This document shows positions 1 through 7,396 of a DNA stretch of 15,147 nucleotides, piece after piece. The number at the start of each line of letters is the position of its first letter. Position 1 is the first letter of the stretch. The notes beneath the pieces were generated by a model that made no database searches, was not told the origin of the DNA, and saw only the letters and a program-made list of their open reading frames with translations. The translations under genes were made by a program, and so were the position numbers. The DNA lies in NCBI GenBank assembly GCA_943330925.2, contig CALQJP020000025.1:1-15147 (forward strand). The letters are read 5' to 3'. Origin of the DNA: Chryseobacterium gleum. GTDB lineage: Bacteria > Bacteroidota > Bacteroidia > Flavobacteriales_D > Sanyastnellaceae.

Positions 1-143
1 CGCGCTACCATCATCGAAGTTGTTTGTCGCCAATTGTGCGCCACTTCCACAGGTGGGTTTGTAATGTGAAATAGACGCACTAAAAACATCAATGCAACGA
101 ATGCAATGACAAAGCGTGTATGAACGGAAAGTGATCGAAGCAT
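1..143 (-). CDS. N-terminal fragment of membrane glycosyltransferase-like protein (ArnT/GT39 type), truncated by window edge
   Basis: Reading the minus strand from the ATG at 143-141 gives 47 open codons that run off the window. The protein begins MLRSLSVHTRFVIAFVALMF, a short basic N-terminus followed by one hydrophobic helix (about residues 10-23). A loop follows that carries PPVEVAHNWRQTTSMMVA. I recognise this kind of segment (conserved HxWRQ followed by a variable helix) from the first external loop of Bacteroidota membrane glycosyltransferases of the ArnT/dolichyl-phosphate-mannose transferase type, but only the first loop is visible, so the family call is inference. Its ATG overlaps the TGA stop of the upstream phosphohexomutase gene (ATGA, 4-base overlap). 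This supports the start and suggests translational coupling. A sugar-phosphate mutase and a glycosyltransferase together would fit cell-surface glycan synthesis. Confidence 0.55.
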   Translation of the reverse strand, partial: MLRSLSVHTRFVIAFVALMFLVRLFHITNPPVEVAHNWRQTTSMMVA

Positions 144-1876
144 CACTTCATTCCAAGTTCTGATTGTATGGTGGCCATGCGAGCTTCCATTTCAGCCACT
201 TGTTTACGATACTGATCCTGTCCGCTAAAGGGGGCTTTCATCGAGAAGTAGAATTTTATTTTAGGCTCTGTGCCGCTGGGTCTTGCTGATATTTTACTGC
301 CATCGGCCAGTACAAACTGCAATACGTTTGATGCGGGCAGGTCGAGCTTCACGCTTTCACCTGTGCGCAGATTGGTAGATTGCTGCAGTTGAATGTCGCG
401 AAGTTCCACCACCTCCGAACCGGCCAGTTGCTTCGGTGGGTTGGTTCGCAAGCTCTCCATTTTGGATTGTATTTGCTGCAGTCCGTCGAGCCCCTTGAGC
501 GTAACGGAAAGAAGGGATTCATGATACAGTCCGCAACGTTCATAGATTTCCATGAGTAAACTCCACAAGGTGCGATTGTTTGCCGTGCACCACGCAGCGA
601 TTTCACACAGCACCACAGAGGAAAGAACAGCGTCTTTATCGCGTACAAATTCTCCAACAGAGTATCCATAGCTTTCTTCTCCACCTGCAATGAAAATTTC
701 TTTGCCTTCTTTTTCTCGTATTACACCCGCGATGTACTTGAATCCTGTTAGTGTGTCGTACCATTTTACACCATGCAATTTTGCAATTTCTTCCAGTAAA
801 TCGGTCGTTACAATTGTTTTTGCGATGTAGTGATTGGATTGAATGGCGTTCTTTTCGTGCATGCGTTCCAGCTGATAATAGACGAGCAGACACGCCGCCT
901 GATTGCCATTCAATAAAACCATTTTACCGTTGTTATCGCGAATTGCCATGCCCACGCGATCGGTATCGGGGTCGGTGCCAATTACGAGATCGGCGTGTTT
1001 TTCTTCAGCCAGTTGCAATGCCATTGTAAGCGCTTCGCGCTCTTCCGGATTGGGCGATTGAACCGTGCTGAAATTACCGTCGGGTGTGGCTTGTTGTTCT
1101 ACAATGAAGACATTCTTGAACCCCAAAGCGTCCAGTGCGCGCGGCACCATCGTAATGCCAGCTCCATGAATGGAGGTGTATACAACTTTTAAATCACCGG
1201 CTTGCTTGATGGCGTCTGGCGAGTGAATGATGCTCTGTAGCTCAGAAAAATAAGCCTCTTCAACCTCAGGGCCAATGCTATGAATGCGTGATGCGTCACC
1301 CTCGAACTTCACGTCGTCGGGGCGCGTTATCTTTCTTACCTCACCAATAATTCCTTTATCGTGTGGAGGCAAAACTTGAGCGCCATCTTCCCAATATACC
1401 TTATAGCCGTTGTACTCTTTTGGATTGTGAGAGGCCGTAATTACGATACCCGCCTGGCAGTGCAATGCGCGAACTGCATAGGAAAGCAATGGGGTAGGAC
1501 GAAGCTCGCTAAACAGATGCACGTTTATGCCATTTGCAGAAAGAACGTTGGCGGCGGTTTGCGCAAAGAGCGGGGAGTTGTTGCGTGAGTCGTATGCAAT
1601 GGCAACGCGCGATGTCGCCCCGGGGAATTGCGACAGGATGTAGTTGGCAAGACCTTGCGTGGCCATACCGACAGTGTACACATTCATGCGCAGGGTGCCC
1701 ACACCCATGATGCCTCGCAAGCCTCCGGTGCCGAATTCCAGGTCGCTGTAAAAGCTTTCGACAAGTTCTTTTTCATCAGAAGCAATCATGCGTTCTATTT
1801 CTGCCTTCGTTGCTTCGTCAATCACGTTGGATGCTAGCCACGACTTAGCTTTTTGTTGTATGATGGAAATGTCCAT
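143..1876 (-). CDS. Phospho-sugar mutase (phosphoglucomutase/phosphomannomutase, alpha-D-phosphohexomutase superfamily)
   Basis: This 577-residue cytoplasmic enzyme should interconvert hexose 1- and 6-phosphates, feeding glycogen, nucleotide-sugar and surface-polysaccharide synthesis. All four superfamily signatures are present in order. They are the phosphoserine loop TASHNPKEYNGYK with the catalytic Ser at 149, the Mg2+ loop GTDPDTDRV (Asp 302, 304 and 306), the sugar-specificity loop GGEESYGY (398-405) and the C-terminal phosphate-binding loop RPSGTEPK (532-539). The length and the long N-terminal extension with EFGTGGLRG (47-55) match the PGM2-like group common in Bacteroidota. Substrate (glucose or mannose) cannot be decided from motifs. 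The start at 1876 is the first Met of a conserved-looking N-terminus; there is no Shine-Dalgarno sequence. A gap of 124 bp containing the terminator of the gene before it separates the two, so it probably has its own promoter. A one-mismatch -7-like box (TACATTCG) lies upstream at about 1906-1913. Its stop codon overlaps the start of the next gene by 4 bases. Confidence 0.93.
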   Translation of the reverse strand: MDISIIQQKAKSWLASNVIDEATKAEIERMIASDEKELVESFYSDLEFGTGGLRGIMGVGTLRMNVYTVGMATQGLANYILSQFPGATSRVAIAYDSRNNSPLFAQTAANVLSANGINVHLFSELRPTPLLSYAVRALHCQAGIVITASHNPKEYNGYKVYWEDGAQVLPPHDKGIIGEVRKITRPDDVKFEGDASRIHSIGPEVEEAYFSELQSIIHSPDAIKQAGDLKVVYTSIHGAGITMVPRALDALGFKNVFIVEQQATPDGNFSTVQSPNPEEREALTMALQLAEEKHADLVIGTDPDTDRVGMAIRDNNGKMVLLNGNQAACLLVYYQLERMHEKNAIQSNHYIAKTIVTTDLLEEIAKLHGVKWYDTLTGFKYIAGVIREKEGKEIFIAGGEESYGYSVGEFVRDKDAVLSSVVLCEIAAWCTANNRTLWSLLMEIYERCGLYHESLLSVTLKGLDGLQQIQSKMESLRTNPPKQLAGSEVVELRDIQLQQSTNLRTGESVKLDLPASNVLQFVLADGSKISARPSGTEPKIKFYFSMKAPFSGQDQYRKQVAEMEARMATIQSELGMK

Positions 1877-1953
1877 GTTGGTCTATCGTATGAATTCGGG
1901 ACAGCGAATGTACCAAAGACACATGCGAGGTCGAAGAACTTCCTTTCGGGCAA

Positions 1954-1980
1954 TAAAAAAACCGGAATAAATCCGGTTTT
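1954..1980 (-). terminator. Rho-independent terminator after the TPR protein gene
   Basis: On the minus strand a 9-bp perfect stem, AAAACCGGA / TCCGGTTTT (arms 1972-1980 and 1958-1966), has a 5-base loop and ends in a run of T (opposite the A run 1955-1961). It lies 21 bp past the stop codon of the TPR gene, so it should end the small-protein/PstS/TPR transcript. T residues on the other strand make it weakly bidirectional, but no plus-strand gene needs it. Confidence 0.85.
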
Positions 1981-2000
1981 CATGTGTGCTAACTAAGCTT

Positions 2001-3737
2001 TTATTCATTCCCAACACCTGCTTGTGCGGGTGTCAATTCGCAAGTCCCTGTAGCTTTTGAAACGTTTTCATCAGAAGCCAGGGTAGTGGCAATTTTATTT
2101 GCCGGATCGAGCTGCAGCGTTTTATTGATGGCCGCACGACTGCATTCATAGTCTTTCTTGATCAAATAATAAATGCCCAGGTAGTTATACGCCTCCATCA
2201 GGTTTTTCTTGTTGGCTTCAATCGAACGAGCATCACCACCAACGAGCTGAATAAACTTCTCGTGATAAGGCTTTGCCAAACCTGCTTCGGGTTGATCCGG
2301 GTTTGCTTCCATTCCGTTTTTGCAACGACCTCTCCAGAAGTTTGCGTCGGGATATTTCGATGCGGCCTGCGCGAAAGCTGTGTCGGCCAAAATGTATTCC
2401 TTGTTGCGGTAGCGCGACTGACCCAAATAGTAGAAGTCGAGCGGCGCAGGTGTTTCTGAGTGATCGATTTTCTGTTGGTAATAGTTTGCGGCATCAGCAT
2501 ATTTCTTTTGCTTCATCAATATGGATGCTACTTCATTATAGCCTTCAACATAGGCAGGGTCTTCTGCAATGGCTTGCTTAAGCATTTCTACAGCCAACGA
2601 GTCTTGGCCGTTTTTAGAAAGCAGCTTTCCTTTTTGACCATAATCGCCTCCTGAAATTTTCACCTTACCGGATTCTTTCGCAAGGTTGAAATAGGTATCT
2701 ATATACTGCAATCCTTTCGCGTAGTCACCGGTTTCATAGCAGGTGTATCCGAGCACACGGTAAACGTATTCGTTCTTGTCGTTGCAGGGAAGAGCTTTTT
2801 CCAATTCAGTCAATGCGTTTTTGTAATCTTTCGCGAGGTAAACGAACATGGCATAACGCTGATTTACGCGACAGTTTTCGTTGAGCTCTTTGTAACGGGC
2901 ATACGCCTCGATGGCTTGCGGATAACGCCCGGCATCTTTCAAAAGCTCAGCTTTTTCGCGATATGCAGGAGCAAAAGTTGGATCGAGAGCAATGGCTTCG
3001 TTATAATAATTCAATCCTTCGTCCCAGTTCTGAACGCTTTTATACAACATCCCTTTGCGCAGAATGGCGCGAGTTGATTTGGAATCAACCTCTAAGGCTT
3101 TGTTGTATTGCGCTATTGCGTTGCTTTGGTTAATGCCATCGCGCAGTCGATAGTAGTCGCCGAGTTGAATGTAAACTTCAGGATTCTTATCGTTAAAAGG
3201 AAGAGCCGTGTTCAAATAAACAATGGCTTTTTCCAATTGCACATTGTTCGCAATCATGCAAGCCTCAGCCATTTTCAACAAGGCTTGTTGCTTCGTGAGC
3301 TTATCTACCTTGTTCGATTTTGTATTCATGATTTCTTCTGCTTTGGCGAATTGCGCATTGCAGCCATTTACATCTTTGAGAAAGGCCATCAAATGGCCCA
3401 GGCCAACATGGCAAAGCGGGCTTGTAGGTGCAATCTCAATTCCTTTGCGGAAGAGTTTTTCAGCGGCTTCCATTTTCTCGGCCAATTCGATTGCGTCATC
3501 TTGATCGCTCACTCCCCAGTATAGGTTGTTGTAACCTGCAGCTGCGTAATTGATAGCAACCGTTGGCTCTTTAGCAATAAGACCGTTGAGGTCGGCCTCT
3601 GCAGATTCAAAGCGTTCACTCAAGGTTTTTTGAATAGCTTCAGCAAGAGTCTGTGCATTGCTGAAAATAGAGAGTGCCACAAAGGCGCTCATCAAGAACA
3701 AGGATTTAAACATGGTGATTGAATTATTCGGGTTCAT
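2001..3737 (-). CDS. Exported tetratricopeptide-repeat (TPR) protein
   Basis: This 578-residue protein is probably periplasmic. A signal peptide is visible: a hydrophobic core, LFLMSAFVALSIFSNA, with cleavage expected near residue 28 (SNA^QT). The rest is helical repeats of TPR character. Clear units include NAIAQYNKALEVDSKSTRA (about 206-224), GLNYYNEAIALDPTFAPAY (about 241-259), ALTELEKALPCND, SLAVEMLKQAIAEDPAYVEGY (about 380-400), and a last one ending NKTLQLDPANKIA near 550. TPR arrays bind proteins; no catalytic motif is seen. The ATG at 3737 shares its A with the TAA stop of the upstream PstS-like gene (TAATG), typical of coupled translation. A second start at 3713 (Met 9) would give a shorter, more classical signal peptide (MFKSLFLMS...) and cannot be excluded. 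I recall similar proteins encoded after PstS-like proteins near ExbB/ExbD/TonB genes in Bacteroidota. Its function is unknown. Confidence 0.88.
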   Translation of the reverse strand: MNPNNSITMFKSLFLMSAFVALSIFSNAQTLAEAIQKTLSERFESAEADLNGLIAKEPTVAINYAAAGYNNLYWGVSDQDDAIELAEKMEAAEKLFRKGIEIAPTSPLCHVGLGHLMAFLKDVNGCNAQFAKAEEIMNTKSNKVDKLTKQQALLKMAEACMIANNVQLEKAIVYLNTALPFNDKNPEVYIQLGDYYRLRDGINQSNAIAQYNKALEVDSKSTRAILRKGMLYKSVQNWDEGLNYYNEAIALDPTFAPAYREKAELLKDAGRYPQAIEAYARYKELNENCRVNQRYAMFVYLAKDYKNALTELEKALPCNDKNEYVYRVLGYTCYETGDYAKGLQYIDTYFNLAKESGKVKISGGDYGQKGKLLSKNGQDSLAVEMLKQAIAEDPAYVEGYNEVASILMKQKKYADAANYYQQKIDHSETPAPLDFYYLGQSRYRNKEYILADTAFAQAASKYPDANFWRGRCKNGMEANPDQPEAGLAKPYHEKFIQLVGGDARSIEANKKNLMEAYNYLGIYYLIKKDYECSRAAINKTLQLDPANKIATTLASDENVSKATGTCELTPAQAGVGNE

Positions 3738-4672
3738 TACTCTACAATTTTGACAGTTCGGTTTGGGGTTTTTGCTGCTACCATTCCCATCTTGTGAATG
3801 ATAAGCTGGCCTTTCTCGCCGATGAGGTGGTTGGCAAAGCCTGTGCCAAGCGTCCCGCGGAGACCCGCACGGATGTAGTAGACCTCTCTGCGCAACGGAT
3901 AGGTGCCGTCGAATACGTATGCTTGAAAGGGTCTGCGAGGTAACTCCGGTTTAATGACGTTGGATGGATCAACGATACCCAAGGTCCTAATCAACGAGCG
4001 GTACTTTGCGCATGTGCTGTCCTCGGCATCGCTTATCCAGCTGAGTGAAATAACACCAAGGCTTCCCGGATTGTTGTGCACAAACTGAATTACGTTTTCC
4101 GTTGTTTGCTCCGAGAAGCACCAGGATGGAAGTTGATTCAAGCCGAATTTTTCTCGTATTGATCGTGCATTGCAAGAGCCCGGATGGTCGAAAACAACTT
4201 TTACTTTGCCATTGCTGCCTCCGGGTTGTATCTGGCTCCACAAACTATCGGTGCCGCTAAAAAGACCGCGCACCTTGTCGAGGTGTATCACACTGTCGGG
4301 GTGCTCCGGGTGCACGATGAGGGCAATACCATCGCGGGCAATGAGAAGGCTTTCAGGCACGCGTTGTATGCTCTTGAAAAATGCAAGCTCTTCATCGGTT
4401 AACGATCTGCCAACCACTGCGGATTGCACGCTATCGGCAAGCAACAACTCGATGATGTTTGACTCCGGACCAACGGTAGATTGAATAGATGCGTATTTGT
4501 TGAGGTGGGTGTAAGTAAACACTTCTGTGTCCATCAACAAGGAATACGATTCGTCGACACCGAGTTTGAGTGTACCCGATGTAATGGACTCGGCTTTTTT
4601 GTCTTGAGCAACATTGCAGGCTAGGCAAAGTGTGCAGACAATTGCGAAAAACAGAATCGAATATCTAGTCAT
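3737..4672 (-). CDS. PstS-like periplasmic substrate-binding lipoprotein
   Basis: Starting at the ATG at 4672, this protein has 311 residues. It opens with a lipoprotein-type signal MTRYSILFFAIVCTLCLAC, with the lipid Cys expected at 19 (the -3 residue is Cys rather than the usual Leu). The body resembles type 2 phosphate-binding proteins of the PstS family. It has a GTLKLGVDESY first strand, then the VGPESNIIELLLADSVQSAVVGR segment around the first ligand loop. DHPGSCNARSIREKFG stands where PstS has its Ser/Gly-Thr ligand loop, and NNPGSLGVISLSWISD follows. No permease or ATPase genes of a Pst transporter are nearby, so uptake of phosphate by the usual route is not supported. The reading frame extends upstream to 4750, but those 26 codons lie inside the 68-residue gene and give no signal peptide at the terminus, so 4672 is preferred. 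The gene overlaps the upstream one by 8 bases and the TPR gene by one base. Ligand is unknown. Confidence 0.8.
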   Translation of the reverse strand: MTRYSILFFAIVCTLCLACNVAQDKKAESITSGTLKLGVDESYSLLMDTEVFTYTHLNKYASIQSTVGPESNIIELLLADSVQSAVVGRSLTDEELAFFKSIQRVPESLLIARDGIALIVHPEHPDSVIHLDKVRGLFSGTDSLWSQIQPGGSNGKVKVVFDHPGSCNARSIREKFGLNQLPSWCFSEQTTENVIQFVHNNPGSLGVISLSWISDAEDSTCAKYRSLIRTLGIVDPSNVIKPELPRRPFQAYVFDGTYPLRREVYYIRAGLRGTLGTGFANHLIGEKGQLIIHKMGMVAAKTPNRTVKIVE

Positions 4673-4871
4673 GGTGCTCTTCGTTAAGTCTTTTTTTATA
4701 CGCCTGCAATCGATACCACCTAACACCGGTGTAGATGACCAATACTCCACCCATCACATACTTGCGGTTTCCCGGCAGCCATTGCTCGGCAGACTCGGCA
4801 AATAGACAAGCAACAGCGAGCATCAGCATGACGCCGATCATCACATAGCTCATGGAAATGGTAGTATTCAT
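4665..4871 (-). CDS. Small two-helix membrane protein, hypothetical
   Basis: This is a 68-residue protein with two probable membrane helices (about 8-25, MSYVMIGVMLMLAVACLFA region, and 38-53, KYVMGGVLVIYTGVRWYR), then a basic, charged tail (KKRLNEEHHD). I do not recognise a named family, but the pattern of a second helix running into YxGxRxxR resembles small unnamed proteins encoded beside ExbB/ExbD and PstS-like genes in Bacteroidota. That link is from memory and not proven here. It is judged real because its end overlaps the start of the PstS-like gene by 8 bases in the same direction and because the PstS signal peptide begins exactly at that overlap. Upstream lies a 130-bp gap with the terminator of hppD, so this gene should be first in its transcript. 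A weak -7-like box (TAATTTCG) sits about 10 bases before the ATG. Confidence 0.7.
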   Translation of the reverse strand: MNTTISMSYVMIGVMLMLAVACLFAESAEQWLPGNRKYVMGGVLVIYTGVRWYRLQAYKKRLNEEHHD

Positions 4872-4944
4872 GCGGGCGCGAAATTAATACGATAGAGGCT
4901 AGTACATACACCTGCCACGAACGTTCAGAATAGGTTGTAAAATG

Positions 4945-4968
4945 AAAGACGCGCCACGGCGCGTCTTT
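4945..4968 (-). terminator. Strong hairpin terminator after hppD
   Basis: There is a perfect 11-bp inverted repeat, AAAGACGCGCC (4945-4955) and GGCGCGTCTTT (4958-4968). The tight centre would open to a 4-base loop. On the minus strand it is followed by TTTCATTTT, and it lies 33 bp past the hppD stop, so it should end the hmgA-hppD transcript. The plus strand also has a T-rich tract after it, so it could work both ways. Confidence 0.85.
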
Positions 4969-5001
4969 CTCTTTTCTTTTTTATGTTTTCCCATTGGCAC
5001 G

Positions 5002-6141
5002 TTAGAGAGTGCCTCTCAATTCTTGCTCACGCTCGATGGCTTCAAACAACGCTTTGAAATTTCCTTTTCCGAAGCTCTTGGCTCCTTTGCGCTGAATGAT
5101 TTCGAAAAACATGGTCGGACGGTCCAGAACAGGCTTTGTGAATAGCTGCAACAAATAGCCTTCTTCGTCGCGGTCAATCAAAATGCCGAGCTTTTTCAGC
5201 GGGGCGAGATCTTCATCGATTTTTCCTACACGGTCTAATACATCGTCATAGTATGTTTCGGGTACATACAGGAATTCAACCCCACGCGCTTTGAGCGCTG
5301 TAACCGTTTCCAGGATATTGTCGGTGGCAACTGCAATGTGCTGCACACCCGCGCCGTGGTAAAAGTCAATGTACTCTTCAATCTGAGATTTCTTCTTGCC
5401 GCTTGCGGGCTCATTGATGGGGAATTTGATGCGGCCATTGCCGTTGCTCATCACCTTACTCATTAAAGCGGTGTATTCCGTGCTGATGTCTTTGTCGTCA
5501 AATGAAACCAGTTGAGCAAAGCCCATCACCTTAGCGTAAAACTCGCACCACTTGTTCATTTCATTCCAACCCACGTTGCCTACCATGTGGTCGATGAATT
5601 TTAAGCCAACTTCAGGGGCGGTATAGCTGGGGCTCCATGCCTTGTATCCTGGCAGGAAAACACCGTTGTAGTTCTTGCGCTCCACAAAAAGATGCAAGGT
5701 CTCGCCATAGGTGTGAATGCCCGACATAACTACGCTGCCATCAGCATCCACGTGTGTTTCAGGGTTCATGCAACTAACTCCGCCGCGCGAGGTGGTTTCT
5801 TCCCAGCTCTTGGCCGCATCATCAACCCACAATGCAATCACCTTTACACCGTCGCCATGAGCATTTACGTGCGCATTCACGGGGCCATCTGGTTGGAGTG
5901 ACGAGGTAAGAACCAGGCGAATTTTGTCTTGTTGGAGTACGTACGATACGCGGTCTTTTACTCCGGTTTCCAAACCACAATAGGCAAGTGGCTGGAAGCC
6001 CCATGCTGATATATAGTAGTAGGCCGCTTGCTTGGCATTGCCTACATACAGCTCCACATAGTCGGTGCCTAGAAGCGGCAAAAAGTCTTCTGCTTCCGAA
6101 ATGGTTTTTTCAAGTTGGAGTGAGGTATTGTCAGGTTTCAT
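5002..6141 (-). CDS. hppD: 4-hydroxyphenylpyruvate dioxygenase
   Basis: This 379-residue cytoplasmic Fe(II) enzyme converts 4-hydroxyphenylpyruvate and O2 to homogentisate and CO2, the second step of tyrosine breakdown. It has the two vicinal-oxygen-chelate halves of the family. The N-terminal half starts at LLGTDYVELYVGNAKQAAYY (24-43). The catalytic C-terminal half has the three expected iron ligands: His185 in FIDHMVGNV, His268 in GVQHIAVAT and Glu347 in FFEIIQRKG. Other family marks are FTKPVLDRPTMFFEIIQR and the C-terminal GKGNFKALFEAIEREQ helix that closes the active site. The length is normal. The start at 6141 follows the hmgA stop by 25 bp with no promoter in between, so the two are co-transcribed with hmgA first. 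The gene for the next step after hmgA (maleylacetoacetate isomerase or fumarylacetoacetase) is not in the window. Confidence 0.97.
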   Translation of the reverse strand: MKPDNTSLQLEKTISEAEDFLPLLGTDYVELYVGNAKQAAYYYISAWGFQPLAYCGLETGVKDRVSYVLQQDKIRLVLTSSLQPDGPVNAHVNAHGDGVKVIALWVDDAAKSWEETTSRGGVSCMNPETHVDADGSVVMSGIHTYGETLHLFVERKNYNGVFLPGYKAWSPSYTAPEVGLKFIDHMVGNVGWNEMNKWCEFYAKVMGFAQLVSFDDKDISTEYTALMSKVMSNGNGRIKFPINEPASGKKKSQIEEYIDFYHGAGVQHIAVATDNILETVTALKARGVEFLYVPETYYDDVLDRVGKIDEDLAPLKKLGILIDRDEEGYLLQLFTKPVLDRPTMFFEIIQRKGAKSFGKGNFKALFEAIEREQELRGTL

Positions 6142-6166
6142 AGGTTGAAAGAGTTGTGCGTGATTG

Positions 6167-7324
6167 TTATTCTAACCAACTGGTTTTGTAGGTGTCGTCG
6201 TTTAATTGCAACGCTTCGCGTGTAACCTTTAGCGGGCGGAAGGTGTCAACCATGACTGCAAGCTCGGCTGTTTCTTTTTGACCGATGCTGCGTTCGGCTG
6301 CTCCAGGATGCGGGCCGTGCGGAATGCCTCCAGGGTGCAATGAAATGTAGCCTTTTTCTACATGGTTTCTGCTCATGAAGTCACCATCAACATAGTACAA
6401 CACTTCGTCGCTGTCGATGTTGCTGTGGTTGTAAGGCGCGGGTACAGACTTTGGGTGATAGTCGTATAGCCTTGGACAAAATGAGCACACCACGAAGTTG
6501 TGCGCCTCAAATGTTTGATGCACAGGTGGTGGTTGATGGATACGCCCGGTGATGGGCTCGAAGTCGTGAATGCTGAAGGCATACGGGTAATTGTAGCCGT
6601 CCCATCCCACTACATCAAACGGATGCGTTGCATAAACCAACGTATGTATGTGTTGCTGTTTGCGAATCTTCATTGTGAATTCGCCTTTAGCATCGTGCGT
6701 TTCAAGTTGAACGGGTCTGCGTATATCGCGCTCACAAAATGGTGAGTGTTCGAGCAGCTGACCGAAGTTGTTGCGGTATCGCTTGGGCGTTACTATAGGT
6801 GAGTTGGATTCAACAATAAAGAGTCGGTTGTCTGCACTGTTGAACTCAATTTGATAAATCATGCCTCGTGGTATCACCAGGTAGTCACCATAGCTGAATG
6901 GAATGTTTCCGAGGAAGGTGCGCAACACTCCTGAGCCCTGATGCACAAAAATCAGCTCATCGGCATCGGCATTTTTATAGAAATACTCCTTTAAGCTTTG
7001 CTGAGGCGCTGCAACCGCAATGTTGAGGTCGTTGTTGAACAGCATATACCTGCGGCTATCAAGAAAATCGGGGGCGGGTTGCACATCCCATCCCTTGAGC
7101 ATCAAGGGGGTTATGTTGTGCTCTACTGCAGCTACCGGCCCGGCAAAAACAGGCTCAGAGATAGTTTTGATCATCGTAGGCCGATGAACGTGGTAGAGCA
7201 ATGAACTCATTCCGTGAAAGCCTTCCGTCCCGAAAAGCTGCTCATAATACATGCCTCCACCTGGTTTGTCGTGCACCGTATGACGTTTGGGTGGGATGTT
7301 TCCGAGTTGATGGTAAAAGGGCAT
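6167..7324 (-). CDS. hmgA: Homogentisate 1,2-dioxygenase
   Basis: This 385-residue cytoplasmic Fe(II) enzyme opens the ring of homogentisate to give maleylacetoacetate in tyrosine and phenylalanine catabolism. It has the cupin-like build of the family. The N-terminal half contains LIFVHQGSGVLRTFLGNIPF (124-143) and GDYLVIPRGMIYQIEF (146-161). The C-terminal half holds the iron site, probably His300 (PYNHSN), Glu307 (SDEVLYYVDGDF) and His336 (IPHGPHPG). FDVVGWDGYNYPYAFSIHDF (236-255) is a typical family block. It is shorter than the vertebrate enzyme (about 445 residues) but usual for the bacterial branch that includes Bacteroidota. The His-to-Glu spacing is one residue longer than in the vertebrate motif HRNCMSE, so the exact ligand (Asp306 or Glu307) needs an alignment. 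A Bacteroidota-type promoter box lies just upstream, and hppD follows 25 bp later. Confidence 0.95.
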   Translation of the reverse strand: MPFYHQLGNIPPKRHTVHDKPGGGMYYEQLFGTEGFHGMSSLLYHVHRPTMIKTISEPVFAGPVAAVEHNITPLMLKGWDVQPAPDFLDSRRYMLFNNDLNIAVAAPQQSLKEYFYKNADADELIFVHQGSGVLRTFLGNIPFSYGDYLVIPRGMIYQIEFNSADNRLFIVESNSPIVTPKRYRNNFGQLLEHSPFCERDIRRPVQLETHDAKGEFTMKIRKQQHIHTLVYATHPFDVVGWDGYNYPYAFSIHDFEPITGRIHQPPPVHQTFEAHNFVVCSFCPRLYDYHPKSVPAPYNHSNIDSDEVLYYVDGDFMSRNHVEKGYISLHPGGIPHGPHPGAAERSIGQKETAELAVMVDTFRPLKVTREALQLNDDTYKTSWLE

Positions 7325-7344
7325 TGTGATCGGGTTGTGAGGGG

Positions 7345-7380
7345 CAAATGTAAAAGGGTGAGCCGCAGTAAAAACTAAAT
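7345..7380 (-). promoter_or_regulatory. Putative Bacteroidota-type promoter of hmgA-hppD
   Basis: On the minus strand a perfect TAnnTTTG box, TACATTTG, occupies 7352-7345. A T-rich stretch (TTTTT at 7374-7370, next to TTTA) stands about 17-23 bases before it, where the -33 element (TTTG) is expected. Transcription would begin near 7338 and leave a leader of about 14 bases before the ATG at 7324. The match is to the known sigma-ABfr consensus; activity is inferred. Confidence 0.5.
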
Positions 7381-7396
7381 TTTGTCAGTTGCTGAA

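Noticed and set aside
3108..3524. Open frame of 138 codons on the plus strand opposite the TPR gene
   Set aside because: It is a shadow of a TPR-rich coding region; no start context or neighbour supports it.
3737..4672. Annotation of the PstS-like protein as part of a phosphate ABC transporter
   Set aside because: No permease or ATPase gene is in the window, and the neighbours are a TPR protein and a small membrane protein.
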